Positions 51,624-60,588 of a stretch of DNA of 64,000 nt are shown here, piece after piece (within the stretch, counting starts at the first letter, position 1; every line of letters begins with the position of its first letter). The translations under genes and the position numbers were made by a program. Origin of the DNA: an uncultured Desulfobacterales bacterium. GTDB lineage: Bacteria; Desulfobacterota; Desulfobulbia; Desulfobulbales; Desulfocapsaceae. Where the stretch lies: NCBI GenBank assembly GCA_937915545.1, contig CALGIJ010000019.1, positions 434,001 to 498,000 of the forward strand, written 5' to 3'. The notes beneath the pieces were generated by a model. The model ran no database searches, was not told where the DNA came from, and saw nothing but the letters and a program-made list of their open reading frames with translations.

Positions 51624-52388
51624 TCAGCCTCTCTGAAAGGCCACGGTCGGCTTCGTCGCTGGAAAGATGAGGTTCGGCAGAAGCTCGATGGCGTAATCAA
51701 GCAATTCCTCGTCACTCCATGTCTCCGGGCGTTGGTCGGCGGCAGGGCAGCCGCTCTCGGCCAGAAAGCCCTCCTGCAGCTTGTCGCGGAAGGTATCGAG
51801 ATCATAAAGGAGAAGGAGAAAGAGGTCGTTATCCGACTGCGTCGGGATGAGACCGTTGCGGATGGCCTCGTGCTGCAGAATGGTGGCGACCCTGTCATTT
51901 GAGCGGTTGTAGAGGCACGTCTCTTGGTCCTCCAGGTAGCTCCGCGGGGTGTGTTTCGCGTGCTGGGAGAACCCCTGGCAGAACTCCTCCCTGATGAGCA
52001 CGAAACGCTCGGCGAGGCATTTGTCCGCACTGAGGCAGGTCCCGCGTCCAAGCGGATAGGTCCGACAGGCTCCCGGACGGTGCGCGTAGACTGCGCACCC
52101 TGAAGAGGAGACAAAGGGGCAACTGCCGTAACCGTCATCGACCATGGTCAGGTAGAGGCGGGGAAAGGGTTCGCCCTGGTCCTGTTCGACGATGACATAG
52201 CGATGCAGCAACTGCGACGAGCTCAGCCCGGTGGCGCGGCGCAGGCGGAGGAGGTCGTAGGGGGTCAGCGCCAGTTCGAGCATGCGGCAGCACTGGGTAA
52301 AGCAGCCCAGCTGCGGGTGGCAGGCGAAGGAAAACGCTTCGTCACCGTCTATTGCCGCGATGCTGGGCGATGTGCTTGTCTCAGCCAT
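51624..52388 (-). CDS. YkgJ-family cysteine-cluster protein
   Basis: The 254-residue protein has the CxxxCC-type cluster CFTQCC at about residue 29, SCPFVSSSGCAVYAHRPGAC and a later CLSADKC, the pattern of the UPF0153/YkgJ family that is thought to bind zinc or an Fe-S cluster. The family signature HRPGACRTYPLG is complete. No function is established. The ATG overlaps the end of secDF by eight bases, so it is co-translated with it. Confidence 0.87.
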   Translation of the reverse strand: MAETSTSPSIAAIDGDEAFSFACHPQLGCFTQCCRMLELALTPYDLLRLRRATGLSSSQLLHRYVIVEQDQGEPFPRLYLTMVDDGYGSCPFVSSSGCAVYAHRPGACRTYPLGRGTCLSADKCLAERFVLIREEFCQGFSQHAKHTPRSYLEDQETCLYNRSNDRVATILQHEAIRNGLIPTQSDNDLFLLLLYDLDTFRDKLQEGFLAESGCPAADQRPETWSDEELLDYAIELLPNLIFPATKPTVAFQRG

Positions 52389-54969
52389 GGCTGTAGACCG
52401 CTTCGGCCTTCTCGGCCTTCCACACCGTCAACAGCGGACTGGCGACGAAGATGGAGGAGTAGGTGCCGAAGAGAATGCCGAGGGTGAGTACCAAGGCGAA
52501 ATCGTAGAGCACTGCCCCACCGAAGAACATCAGGGCAAGCAGGGTGAACAGGGTGGTCAAGCCGGTGATGACCGTGCGGCTGAGAGTCTCGTTGATACTC
52601 ACGTTGATCGTTCCCTGCAGGCCGCCTTTTTCGGCCTTGGCGATATTTTCGCGGATACGGTCGAAGACGACCACCGTGTCGTTGAGGGAGTAGCCGGCCA
52701 GGGTGAGCAGGGCGGTGACGATGAGCAGGGTGAACTCCATGTCGAGCAGCCAGCAGATGCCCACCAGCACGATGATATCGTGGAAGGTTGAGACGGCTGC
52801 GGCGACGCCGAAGCGGATATCGAAGCGGAAAGCCAGATAGAGCACCACCCCGGCGAACGAGATGAGGATGGCGACGATCGCCTGGTTACGCAGCGTCGAG
52901 CTCACCGAGGAGCCGATCTCCGATTCGCTTTCCAGCGAGAAGCGCTTGTCGGGAAGGGCTTGGGTCAGCGCGGCGTTGACCTTGTCGGCGAGGTTGGAGA
53001 CCACTTCTTCGGACTTTTTCGCCTTGATGATCAGCCGTTGCTCGTTTTCGACCTTCTGGATATCGACCTCCGCCAGTCCGCCGTCGGCGAGGGCGGTCCG
53101 CACCTCGGCCATGGTGAAGTCCTCGCCGGCTTTGTACTGCAAAAGGGAGCCGCCGGAGAAATCGACGCCCATGTTGGCCTTGCCGCGGCCGATCTGCACC
53201 ATGGCGACCAAGCCAATGAGAACCAGCGTTCCGGAAAAGGCGAAGGCAATCTTCTTGACGCTCATGAAGTCGAAGGAGGTACGCTCGAACATCTTCATGA
53301 AGGTGATCTGCTTGAGCGGATGGAGGATGCCGATGCTGTCGAAGACCAAGCGGGAGTAAAAGAGCACGGTGAAGAGGTTGAAGAGGATGCCCAGGGAGAG
53401 GGTGACGGCGAATCCCTTGATCGGTCCGGTGCCGAAGAGAAAGAGGGCCAAGGCGGTGATGAGGGTCGTCACCTGGGAGTCGATGATGGAGGAGAAAGCC
53501 TTGTCATAGCCGGCTTCGACGCTCGAGCGCACTGACTTGCCGAGGCCGAATTCTTCACGCATCCTCTCGTAGATGAGGACGTTGGCGTCGACCGCCATAC
53601 CGATGGAGAGGATGATGCCGGCGATGCCGGGCAGGGTCAGGGTAGCGCCGAGCACTGCCAGTCCCGAGAAGAGGAGGAGGATGTTGAAGATCATGGCGGT
53701 GTTGGCGATCACACCCGAGAGCCGGTAGTAGACGATCATGAAGGCCAGCACGAGGACCGCTCCCCACATGCCGGCGGTCAGTCCCTGGGTGATGGAATCC
53801 TGTCCGAGGCTCGCGCCGACGCTCATGTTCTGGATGATGTCCACCGGGGCGGGCAGGGCGCCGACGCGGAGGACGATAGCCAGGTCGGCGGCCTCCTCAT
53901 GGCTGAAACTGCCGGTGATCTGGGCGGAACCGCCGAGGATGCGGTCGCGGATGACCGGTGCCGAGCGCACCACGTCGTCGAGGACGATGGCCAGGCGGCG
54001 TCCGACGTTGGCCTCGGTGAGATGGGCAAAGACGCGGCCGCCGCCACTGGTCAGGTCGAGGCTGACGTAAGGCTCGTTGAAGCTGCCGCCGATGCGCACC
54101 TGGGCATCCTTGACCATGTCGCCGGTCATCAGCGTCTTGTTTTCGAGGAGCAGGGGTACCTGAATCTCCTGCTTGGTCTTCTTGTCGATCTCCTTTTCGA
54201 AATAGAGGGTAGTGTTGTCGGGCAGTCGGTTCTGCAGGAGGCGATTAAGCTTCTGCAGGCTCTCGCCCTCCTTCCACTCCTTGCTAGCCTTGGCCTGGCG
54301 CACCATCTGCTCGAGATCGAGGCCAGCCGAGTCGGCGACCAGCTTGAATTCCAGCTGCGCGGTATCGCCGAGCAGTTTCATCGCCCGATCTGGATCTTTG
54401 ACGCCGGGGAGCTGAATGACGATCTCGTCCTCACCCTGACGGATGATGACCGGTTCGGCCACGCCGAACTGGTCGATGCGATTGCGCAGGATTTCCAGTG
54501 ACTGGTTGACGGCGTTGTTCTTGATGAACTGGCGCTTTTCGTTTTTGAGAGTCAGGAAAACCCGGGGGAAACTGCCTTCTTTGCTCTCGACACGGACATC
54601 GATGTCGGCGAACTCGTCGGCGATGATCTTCTTGACTTTGTCGACGGCGCCGGTATTGGGCAGGGTGAAGACCACAGTGTCGGCGTTGGACGACGAGGTG
54701 CGCACGGCCGAGATGGACTGTTCGCTGAGAGCGTCCTTGAGGTCGTTGGCGGCGAACTGCAGGGTGTTTTCTTCGGCTTTCTTGAGGTTGACCTTGAGCA
54801 CGAGATGCATGCCGCCCTGGAGATCGAGGCCAAGGCGCAAGCCGCCGGGGGCGAGGTAGGTTTTCCACCACTGCGGCATTCCTGGATAGAAGGAGGGGAG
54901 GACCGTGCTGATGGCGAGCAGCATCACCAGGACAAGAAAAGAGAGCTTGAGTTTCAATGATGTCGTCAT
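52381..54969 (-). CDS. secDF: Fused SecDF protein-export membrane protein
   Basis: The 862-residue protein joins SecD (about 1-540) and SecF (about 560-862) in one chain. SecD features are LGLDLQGGMHLVLKV, the P1 domain with LRNRIDQFGVAEP and VIQLPGV, and IGMAVDANVLIYERMREE; SecF features are MGVDFSGGSLLQY and the YSLNDTVVVFDRIREN signature. Twelve membrane segments are expected. It uses the proton gradient to pull exported proteins through SecYEG. Many Desulfobacterota have separate secD and secF; the fusion seems clean, without a stop or frameshift. yajC is not next to it. Confidence 0.95.
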   Translation of the reverse strand: MTTSLKLKLSFLVLVMLLAISTVLPSFYPGMPQWWKTYLAPGGLRLGLDLQGGMHLVLKVNLKKAEENTLQFAANDLKDALSEQSISAVRTSSSNADTVVFTLPNTGAVDKVKKIIADEFADIDVRVESKEGSFPRVFLTLKNEKRQFIKNNAVNQSLEILRNRIDQFGVAEPVIIRQGEDEIVIQLPGVKDPDRAMKLLGDTAQLEFKLVADSAGLDLEQMVRQAKASKEWKEGESLQKLNRLLQNRLPDNTTLYFEKEIDKKTKQEIQVPLLLENKTLMTGDMVKDAQVRIGGSFNEPYVSLDLTSGGGRVFAHLTEANVGRRLAIVLDDVVRSAPVIRDRILGGSAQITGSFSHEEAADLAIVLRVGALPAPVDIIQNMSVGASLGQDSITQGLTAGMWGAVLVLAFMIVYYRLSGVIANTAMIFNILLLFSGLAVLGATLTLPGIAGIILSIGMAVDANVLIYERMREEFGLGKSVRSSVEAGYDKAFSSIIDSQVTTLITALALFLFGTGPIKGFAVTLSLGILFNLFTVLFYSRLVFDSIGILHPLKQITFMKMFERTSFDFMSVKKIAFAFSGTLVLIGLVAMVQIGRGKANMGVDFSGGSLLQYKAGEDFTMAEVRTALADGGLAEVDIQKVENEQRLIIKAKKSEEVVSNLADKVNAALTQALPDKRFSLESESEIGSSVSSTLRNQAIVAILISFAGVVLYLAFRFDIRFGVAAAVSTFHDIIVLVGICWLLDMEFTLLIVTALLTLAGYSLNDTVVVFDRIRENIAKAEKGGLQGTINVSINETLSRTVITGLTTLFTLLALMFFGGAVLYDFALVLTLGILFGTYSSIFVASPLLTVWKAEKAEAVYSHG

Positions 54970-55025
54970 GGAAGTATCCTGAAAGGGGAGAGAAAAACCT
55001 GGGACCCGGACCGTCGAACCCTGCG

Positions 55026-55053
55026 ATTATACCGCAATGCATGAATCCTGCAA
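55026..55053 (-). promoter_or_regulatory. Promoter for secDF
   Basis: On the minus strand TTGCAG (55048-55053) and a perfect TATAAT (55026-55031) are 16 bases apart, about 57 bases before the secDF start. The best -10 in the window. Confidence 0.6.
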
Positions 55054-55138
55054 GATTTGCCGACGTTGCCGGAGGGCAATACGCCGCTCGTCAGGCCGGC
55101 ATCTCTGTCCGTGGCGGCACGGTGGGCGGCATTTGCGG

Positions 55139-55915
55139 TCACTGGCCGTATCCGCGAAGTGGGCTGAGGCGGTTGATTGCCTCGGCCATGCAGGCGGCCC
55201 CGAAGCCGTTATCGATATTGACTACCGCCAGGCCGGGGGCGCAGCTGTTGAGCATGCCGAGCAATGCGGCGATGCCTCCCAGGGCGGTACCGTACCCGAC
55301 CGAGGTGGGAACGCCGATGACCGGGCAGGAGACCAGCCCGGAAACCACGCTGGGCAGGGCGCCTTCCATTCCGGCGACGACGATGATCACCGCTGCCTGT
55401 CGCAACTGGTGATGGCGGCGCAGCAAGCGGTGCAGCCCGGCCACCCCGCTATCGTACAGGGTCTCGCAGGGATGTCCGAGTGCTTCGAGAGTGATCCGGG
55501 CCTCTTCGGCCACCGGCAGGTCCGAGGTGCCGGCGGAGACTACCAGGGTCGGCCCGTGGTAGTCTCTGCTTTCCACCGTTCGGGGACGGGCGACGAGCAT
55601 TCGCGCTTCCCGGTGGTAGGTAAGTTCGGGCAGGTGGCCGCGGACCCTTTCTGCCTTGTCGGGGGAGATACGTGTCGCCAGCACGGGGCCACCGCGGGCG
55701 AGCATTGCCGTGGCGATGGCGACGATCTGCTCCTCGCTCTTGGCAGCTCCATAGATGACTTCGGGGATGCCGGTGCGCAGGGTGCGCTGGTGGTCTATGC
55801 AGCCCTCGGGCAGCGTCTCCTCCGGAAAGGTGGCGAGTTCTTCCATGGCGCCGTCGATGGACAAGGAGCCGTTTCTTACCTTCTCAAGAAGGGTCTGCAG
55901 GGTACTGGGGGTCAT
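55139..55915 (-). CDS. larB: LarB, nickel-pincer cofactor synthesis (pyridinium carboxylase-like)
   Basis: The 258-residue protein resembles AIR carboxylase (PurE) in its C-terminal half: VSAGTSDLPVAEEARITLEALG, VVAGMEGALPSVVSGLVSCPVIGVPTSVGYG-type segment and GIAALLGMLNSCAPGLAVVNIDNGFGAA, each typical for LarB. LarB carboxylates and hydrolyses nicotinic acid adenine dinucleotide to start the nickel-pincer cofactor pathway for lactate racemase and similar enzymes. larC and larE are not next to it. The ATG at 55915 was chosen over a TTG eight codons upstream, but no strong ribosome binding site supports either. Confidence 0.86.
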   Translation of the reverse strand: MTPSTLQTLLEKVRNGSLSIDGAMEELATFPEETLPEGCIDHQRTLRTGIPEVIYGAAKSEEQIVAIATAMLARGGPVLATRISPDKAERVRGHLPELTYHREARMLVARPRTVESRDYHGPTLVVSAGTSDLPVAEEARITLEALGHPCETLYDSGVAGLHRLLRRHHQLRQAAVIIVVAGMEGALPSVVSGLVSCPVIGVPTSVGYGTALGGIAALLGMLNSCAPGLAVVNIDNGFGAACMAEAINRLSPLRGYGQ

Positions 55916-56035
55916 CGCGTGCTCTGTGTATGTGGTCAAAAGAGAGGAAACGCCAGAAGCAGAAGCCGCCCGGTTTACGAGCGGCTTGGTCTCGGGTGTG
56001 GTTGCGCGGGAGCCGTGGCGGTTATAAAAAGTTGC

Positions 56036-56064
56036 TTGCCAGAACCTTGCCTACTCAGTACAGT
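56036..56064 (+). promoter_or_regulatory. Candidate promoter for the NIL-ferredoxin gene
   Basis: TTGCCA (56036-56041) and TACAGT (56059-56064) are 17 bases apart, 86 bases before the start codon. The 234-base divergent gap (55916-56149) also has a TATAAC on the minus strand, without a good -35. Confidence 0.4.
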
Positions 56065-56149
56065 CCCTTGTCATCGGCCGGCCGCCCCCTGCGGCACCGG
56101 TAGAATAACGCGGGGTCGGCGCAGAGACGGCCAGAGAAGCGAGGACAGG

Positions 56150-56596
56150 ATGTATACTCAGATCTATGTATTGAGATTCCCCAAGGATACCAGCGACCAA
56201 CCCTTCATCTACCGGTTGGTCAAGGAATACGATATCGAGTTCAATATCCTCAAAGCCGATATCCTTCTGCAGCGCGAAGGAATAATGATCATCGAGCTCA
56301 AGGGCAGCAGCAAGGCCAACGTTATCGCTGGTCTCGACTATCTCAAGGCCATGGGGGTGAAGATCGAGCGCCTGGCGACCCGCATCCGCCGAGATGACGA
56401 CAATTGTTTCCAGTGCGGTGCCTGTACTGGAGTTTGCTCTTCCGGGGCGCTGTTCATCGAGCGGCCGAGCATGGCGGTGGTGTTCGACGCCGAAAAATGT
56501 ACCGGCTGCAGCTTGTGCGTGCCTATCTGCCCGGTGCGGGCCATGGCCGTCTCCCTCCACGACGACTCGATCCTCTCCGAAGAGCTATTGCGCTGA
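56150..56596 (+). CDS. NIL-domain 2[4Fe-4S] ferredoxin
   Basis: The 148-residue protein has an N-terminal NIL (ACT-like) domain (residues about 3-78: YVLRFPKDTSDQPFIYRLV, IMIIELKGSS) and a C-terminal ferredoxin domain with CFQCGACTGVCSSGA and CTGCSLCVPICPVRA, so two [4Fe-4S] clusters. NIL-ferredoxins occur in sulfate reducers and methanogens and have been tied to sulfur or homocysteine metabolism (DUF39-related). GAGGACAGG lies before the ATG. It is convergent with bamD. Confidence 0.88.
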   Translation: MYTQIYVLRFPKDTSDQPFIYRLVKEYDIEFNILKADILLQREGIMIIELKGSSKANVIAGLDYLKAMGVKIERLATRIRRDDDNCFQCGACTGVCSSGALFIERPSMAVVFDAEKCTGCSLCVPICPVRAMAVSLHDDSILSEELLR

Positions 56597-56607
56597 TTCC
56601 GTGGCCC

Positions 56608-56637
56608 CGGCATCGCCCCCGTAGGAAGGCGATGCGG
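56608..56637. terminator. Hairpin between the NIL-ferredoxin and bamD genes
   Basis: GCATCGCC (56610-56617) and GGCGATGC (56628-56635) form an 8-bp stem with GC-rich flanks, between convergent genes. No T-run. Confidence 0.5.
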
Positions 56638-56654
56638 CGGGGCGTTGTCCGGGG

Positions 56655-57458
56655 TCAATCGCTGCTCGATATCTCCGCCGCCCCCTGCCCAGTGAACGGC
56701 CAGACGCTGTTATTGAGCTTGGGTATCCACGAAGTGATGGCTGATCTGGGGGGATTGCCCGCTTCAAGATCGGCGAGCAGGGCCCTGGCCTTCTCAGCTA
56801 TGGGCTGGTCGGAATACTTGGCCAGCAGGAATTTGAGCCTGACCTTGGCCTGGTCGTATTTTTCGGTGCGCACATAGAACTCGGCCACGAAGTATTCGTG
56901 GTCGGAGAGAAACTGGTTGGCGGCGGCGATACGTGCCTTGGCCTCGGCGGCGTAAGGAGACTGCGGGTAGGCCTTGATCAGTTGCCGGAACATCTCGATG
57001 GCCTTGATGGCGCTGCTCGTGTCGCGATCAATTCTGTCCAGTTGCTTGAAGTTGCTCATCCCGCGCTGGTAGAGCACATAGGGGATGCTCTCGTTGGTGG
57101 GATGGCGGTTGGTGAACTCTTCGTAGAGCACCAGTGCCTCCTGGTATCTCTCCAGGTGATAGCTGCAGTCGGCCGCCTTGAGCTCCGCCAGGGGAGCTTC
57201 CGCACTAAAGGGGTAGCGGTTGAGGATCTCCTGGAAATACTCGATGGCGGTGAAGTATTTGCCGACGCTGTAGTCCTCCATGCCCTTGGCGAGGAGGTTC
57301 TTGGCAGGGAAATTGAGGTCGAGCTTCTCCTCGTTGCCCTGCTCGTCGATCGACGTGAAGTTGAATGTCTTCTTCAGGTCGCCACACCCGCCAAGGCAGA
57401 GCGCCGTGCCCAGCACGGCGGCCAGTGCCGCGGTACGAATCGTTTTCAGCCTGCCCAT
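56655..57458 (-). CDS. bamD: Outer membrane assembly lipoprotein BamD
   Basis: The 267-residue protein starts with a lipoprotein signal with lipobox CLGGC and continues with TPR-like repeats: MEDYSVGKYFTAIEYFQEIL, RYPFSAEAPLAELKAADCSYHLERYQEA-type segment, FTNRHPTNESIPYVLYQRGMS, and IKAYPQSPYAAEAKARI. BamD recruits unfolded barrel proteins and activates BamA. Length agrees with the family. The ATG at 57458 begins the signal peptide. It is coded downstream of trxB in the same direction. Confidence 0.9.
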   Translation of the reverse strand: MGRLKTIRTAALAAVLGTALCLGGCGDLKKTFNFTSIDEQGNEEKLDLNFPAKNLLAKGMEDYSVGKYFTAIEYFQEILNRYPFSAEAPLAELKAADCSYHLERYQEALVLYEEFTNRHPTNESIPYVLYQRGMSNFKQLDRIDRDTSSAIKAIEMFRQLIKAYPQSPYAAEAKARIAAANQFLSDHEYFVAEFYVRTEKYDQAKVRLKFLLAKYSDQPIAEKARALLADLEAGNPPRSAITSWIPKLNNSVWPFTGQGAAEISSSD

Positions 57459-57487
57459 ATTTTTTTGCCGTCTTGATCGCAGGTGGT

Positions 57488-58417
57488 TCAATGGAGCCCC
57501 TGCAGATATTTTTCCGCGGCAAGAACGGCAACAGCCCCCTCGCCGGCGGCATTGATGATTTGGCGCACATCCTTGCTGCAGATATCGCCTGCGGCCATGA
57601 CCCCGGGAACACAGGTCCGTGATTCGATGTCGGTAGGAATGAACCCCCATTTGTCGGCCTTGAGCCGCTCCAACGGCAGGCCGGCGTTGTTGGGAGTGAC
57701 ACCGATGAGCACGAAGACTCCCTCCACGTCGAGGGAAGAGGTGGAGCCGTCGTTGTCGATGAGCTGCAGCCTCTCGACTGCGGTACTTCCCTCAATGGCG
57801 GTGACCCGCTTGTTCCACAGGAACTCGATCTTGTTGTTCGCGAAAGCCATCTCCTGGATAATCTTGGTGGCGCGGAGACTGTCGCGGCGGTGAATGACCG
57901 TCACCTTGCTGGCGAATTTGGTGAGATACTCGGCTTCCTGGATGGCGGTGTTGCCGCCGCCTATGACCGCCACATGCATATTACGGTAAAAGGGGGCGTC
58001 GCAGGTGCCGCAGTAGGACACCCCTTTGCCGCGCAGTTCTTGTTCCCCGGGCACGTTGATGGTGTTGGCCCGCGCCCCGGTGCAGATGATCAGGGCATCA
58101 CAGGTGACCATCGAACCGTCCTCGAGGTGGAGCACCTTTTTGCGCTCGTTATCAAGGTCGACCTTGGTGACACAGGCCAACTCGACGTTGAGGTCGAAGC
58201 GCTTGGCGTGCTGGGCCATGCGCTCCACCAAGTCAAAGCCGGTCAGCCCCTCGGGAAACCCTGGATAGTTGTCGACCCAGTCGGTGAGGAGCACCTGGCC
58301 GCCAGTGGCGCCTTTCTCCAGCAACACATGGTCGAGTCTGGCGCGCGCGGCGTAAAGCCCGGCGGACAGACCGGCTGGGCCTCCGCCGAGGATGACGAGT
58401 TGGTAATGGCTTTTCAT
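57488..58417 (-). CDS. trxB: Thioredoxin reductase
   Basis: The 309-residue flavoprotein has the FAD-binding VILGGGPAGLSAGLYAAR, the redox-active CGTC (in SYCGTCDAPFY), the NADPH-binding GGGNTAIQEAEYL and the C-terminal MAAGDICSKDVRQI. It passes NADPH electrons to thioredoxin; here trxA is the next gene upstream. The usual active motif in many species is CATC, so the Gly is a small change. Length is standard. The trxA-trxB gap of 87 bases contains a perfect seven-bp hairpin (58463-58479). Confidence 0.95.
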   Translation of the reverse strand: MKSHYQLVILGGGPAGLSAGLYAARARLDHVLLEKGATGGQVLLTDWVDNYPGFPEGLTGFDLVERMAQHAKRFDLNVELACVTKVDLDNERKKVLHLEDGSMVTCDALIICTGARANTINVPGEQELRGKGVSYCGTCDAPFYRNMHVAVIGGGNTAIQEAEYLTKFASKVTVIHRRDSLRATKIIQEMAFANNKIEFLWNKRVTAIEGSTAVERLQLIDNDGSTSSLDVEGVFVLIGVTPNNAGLPLERLKADKWGFIPTDIESRTCVPGVMAAGDICSKDVRQIINAAGEGAVAVLAAEKYLQGLH

Positions 58418-58462
58418 GGTGGAGTTCAGGAAAGGTGTGACTCACGGGAGAATCGCCCAGCA

Positions 58463-58479
58463 GCCGACCCTGGGTCGGC
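58463..58479 (-). repeat. Hairpin between trxA and trxB
   Basis: GCCGACC (58463-58469) and GGTCGGC (58473-58479) pair around a CTG loop. It may adjust the trxA to trxB transcript ratio; no T-run follows. Confidence 0.45.
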
Positions 58480-58504
58480 GGCTCGGTCGATCCTTGACTG
58501 AGGG

Positions 58505-58831
58505 CTAGAGGGCCTTGTTGATGAGGGCAACCAACTGTGATTTGCCGACCGAGCCGGTTATCTGGTCGACGACCTGGCCATTTTTAAAGAGGATGAGGGT
58601 AGGGATGGCGCGGATGCCGAACTTTCCAGGGGTTGCCGGATTATCGTCGACGTTCATTTTAGCGATGGTCACCTTCCCCTCGTATTCGGCGGCGAGATCC
58701 TCGATAACCGGCCCGATCGCCTTGCAGGGGCCGCACCATGGCGCCCAGAAATCCACCAAGGTCGGTTGCGCGCCCTTGATGACGGCATCGAAATCGGCAT
58801 CGTTGAGTTGCAGAACTTTGTCGCTGGCCAT
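58505..58831 (-). CDS. trxA: Thioredoxin
   Basis: The 108-residue protein is a standard thioredoxin with the active site WCGPC in FWAPWCGPCKAIGP, the buried Asp near residue 27, the cis-Pro segment IRAIPTLILFKNG and a C-terminal helix. AAAGGAGA precedes the ATG. It is transcribed ahead of trxB, giving a complete reductase-thioredoxin pair. A 378-base gap lies upstream (58832-59209), most of which is the hemL leader on the other strand. Confidence 0.96.
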   Translation of the reverse strand: MASDKVLQLNDADFDAVIKGAQPTLVDFWAPWCGPCKAIGPVIEDLAAEYEGKVTIAKMNVDDNPATPGKFGIRAIPTLILFKNGQVVDQITGSVGKSQLVALINKAL

Positions 58832-59030
58832 GAATGATCTCCTTTATATGGGGATTTGATGGATTTTACAGGCAGACGCACCATCTGCGCGGGAAAAGAA
58901 GTCAGCCTGCGCAGCTTACCCTGCCGCGCCATGGGCTGACAAGCATAAAAAGCCGACGGCCTGCCCACCGGGGGGACCGCAGCGCGCCTATATGATGCGC
59001 ACCATGCCGGCAAAATCAAGGGGAGGGTGT

Positions 59031-59060
59031 TTGACACCAAATCATCGGCCGTGCTATAGT
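59031..59060 (+). promoter_or_regulatory. Promoter of hemL
   Basis: TTGACA (59031-59036) and TATAGT (59055-59060) are 18 bases apart. Transcription should begin near 59067, giving a leader of about 143 bases. Confidence 0.65.
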
Positions 59061-59065
59061 CCGGG

Positions 59066-59205
59066 CTCTCCGCGGTGTTCCACACAGTGTCGCCCTGGTA
59101 CGCATGGAACGGTTCGCGGGGCGCGCCATCCTGGCGCAAGCCTGCCGACGCACATAACGAGACTTCTGCCTGTGCGGTCTCGCTCATTTTACGGACTAAG
59201 GAGAG
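59066..59205 (+). promoter_or_regulatory. Structured hemL leader that can pair with the ribosome binding site
   Basis: The predicted 5' end CTCTCC (59066-59071) is complementary to GGAGAG (59200-59205), which contains the hemL Shine-Dalgarno sequence. Between them are CCGCG...GTTCC / GGAAC...CGCGG, GCGCC/GGCGC, CGCACA (59149-59154)/TGTGCG (59171-59176) and CGAGAC (59158-59163)/GTCTCG (59177-59182) stems, the last two being mutually interfering and the last followed by CTCATTTT. The arrangement resembles a switch; no known riboswitch class was recognised. Confidence 0.4.
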
Positions 59206-59209
59206 TGCC

Positions 59210-60502
59210 ATGAAACGATCACGGTCTGCGGAGCTGTTTGCCACCGCAAAGAACTTCATCCCGGGCGGGGTCAACAGTCCAGTTCGCGCCTGCCGTTCGG
59301 TGGGGTGCGACCCCCTGTTCATCACCCGGGCCAGCGGTTCCCGCCTTTACGACGCCGATGACAACGTCTATGTCGATTTCGTCGGATCGTGGGGGCCGAT
59401 GATTCTCGGCCATGCTCATCCTCAGGTGATCGAGGCGGTGACCGCGGCGGCCGCGCTCGGCACCAGCTACGGGGCGCCGACACCGGCGGAGATCGACCTG
59501 GCGGCCATGGTGGTTGAGGCGCTGCCCTCTGTGGAGAAAGTACGATTCGTCAATTCCGGCACCGAAGCGACCATGAGCGCCGTTCGCCTCGCCCGGGGCT
59601 ACACCGGCAAAAAGGGTATTGTCAAGTTCGACGGCTGCTATCACGGCCATGCCGATTCCTTCCTCGTCAAGGCAGGCTCCGGCGTTCTTACCCTCGGCAT
59701 CCCCGGCAGCCCGGGGGTTCCTGAAGATATCGTCAAAAACACCATCTCCATTCCCTACAATGACCTCGGCACTCTCGAGGACACCCTGCGTCGCCACAGC
59801 CACGATCTCGCCTGCGTCATCGTCGAGCCGGTGGCTGGCAACATGGGAGTAGTGCCGCCAGGACAGGACTTTCTGCACAAGTTGCGTCAGTTGACGCGGG
59901 AACTGGCCATCGTCCTCATCTTCGACGAGGTCATCACCGGCTTCCGCCTCGCCTATGGCGGCGCGCAGGAGATGTTCGGCGTGATTCCCGACCTCACCTG
60001 CCTGGGCAAGATCATTGGTGGTGGTCTGCCGGTCGGGGCCTATGGCGGCAAGAGGGAAATCATGGACTGCGTCGCACCGGACGGACCGGTGTACCAGGCG
60101 GGAACTCTCTCCGGAAACCCCCTGGCCATGGCTGCCGGTATCGCCACCTTGAAGCTGTTGCAGCAACCGGGAGTTTACGAGCGGCTCAATGACAAGGCGG
60201 CGCATTTCGCAGCGGGTTTGGCCGAGGTCGCCAGGAAAACCGGGGTGCCGATCACCCTCAACCGGGTGGGAAGCATGATGACGGGCTTTTTCACCACGGC
60301 GGCGGTGACTGACTACGAGACGGCGTTGCAGGCCGATGCGGCCCGGTATGCCCGGCACTATCGGCAGATGCTCGAGGATGGCGTGTACCTGGCGCCTTCT
60401 CAGTTCGAGGCCGCCTTCGTCTCCCTTGCCCATAGTGAGGAAGATCTCGAAAGGACTCTGCAATTGACTGAATCGTCATTCAAGAAATTGCTCGCCAAGT
60501 GA
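59210..60502 (+). CDS. hemL: Glutamate-1-semialdehyde 2,1-aminomutase
   Basis: The 430-residue PLP enzyme makes 5-aminolevulinate in the C5 tetrapyrrole pathway, which feeds siroheme for DsrAB as well as heme. Motifs are PGGVNSPVRACRSVG, NSGTEATMSAVRLARG, the PLP region LIFDEVITGFR, and GKIIGGGLPVGAYGG with the PLP Lys. The start at 59210 follows AAGGAGAG and gives the usual length. It precedes the ATP synthase Fo genes by about 85 bases. Confidence 0.96.
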   Translation: MKRSRSAELFATAKNFIPGGVNSPVRACRSVGCDPLFITRASGSRLYDADDNVYVDFVGSWGPMILGHAHPQVIEAVTAAAALGTSYGAPTPAEIDLAAMVVEALPSVEKVRFVNSGTEATMSAVRLARGYTGKKGIVKFDGCYHGHADSFLVKAGSGVLTLGIPGSPGVPEDIVKNTISIPYNDLGTLEDTLRRHSHDLACVIVEPVAGNMGVVPPGQDFLHKLRQLTRELAIVLIFDEVITGFRLAYGGAQEMFGVIPDLTCLGKIIGGGLPVGAYGGKREIMDCVAPDGPVYQAGTLSGNPLAMAAGIATLKLLQQPGVYERLNDKAAHFAAGLAEVARKTGVPITLNRVGSMMTGFFTTAAVTDYETALQADAARYARHYRQMLEDGVYLAPSQFEAAFVSLAHSEEDLERTLQLTESSFKKLLAK

Positions 60503-60588
60503 AATTGCTGTTGACTTTGACCCATGGGCATGATACCAAACTCGGTTATATCATAAGCTTTATCGAGGGTTGCGCCCGGATCGACAAT

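Noticed and set aside
59061..59209. 6S RNA gene in the hemL upstream region
   Set aside because: The promoter and a GGTGTTC-like segment are suggestive, but the closing stem and central bubble of 6S RNA could not be laid out, and the 3' end would run into the hemL ribosome binding site.
60499..60588. GTG start for atpZ overlapping the hemL stop
   Set aside because: The 30 extra codons show no AtpZ-like sequence; the ATG at 60589 starts the family region.
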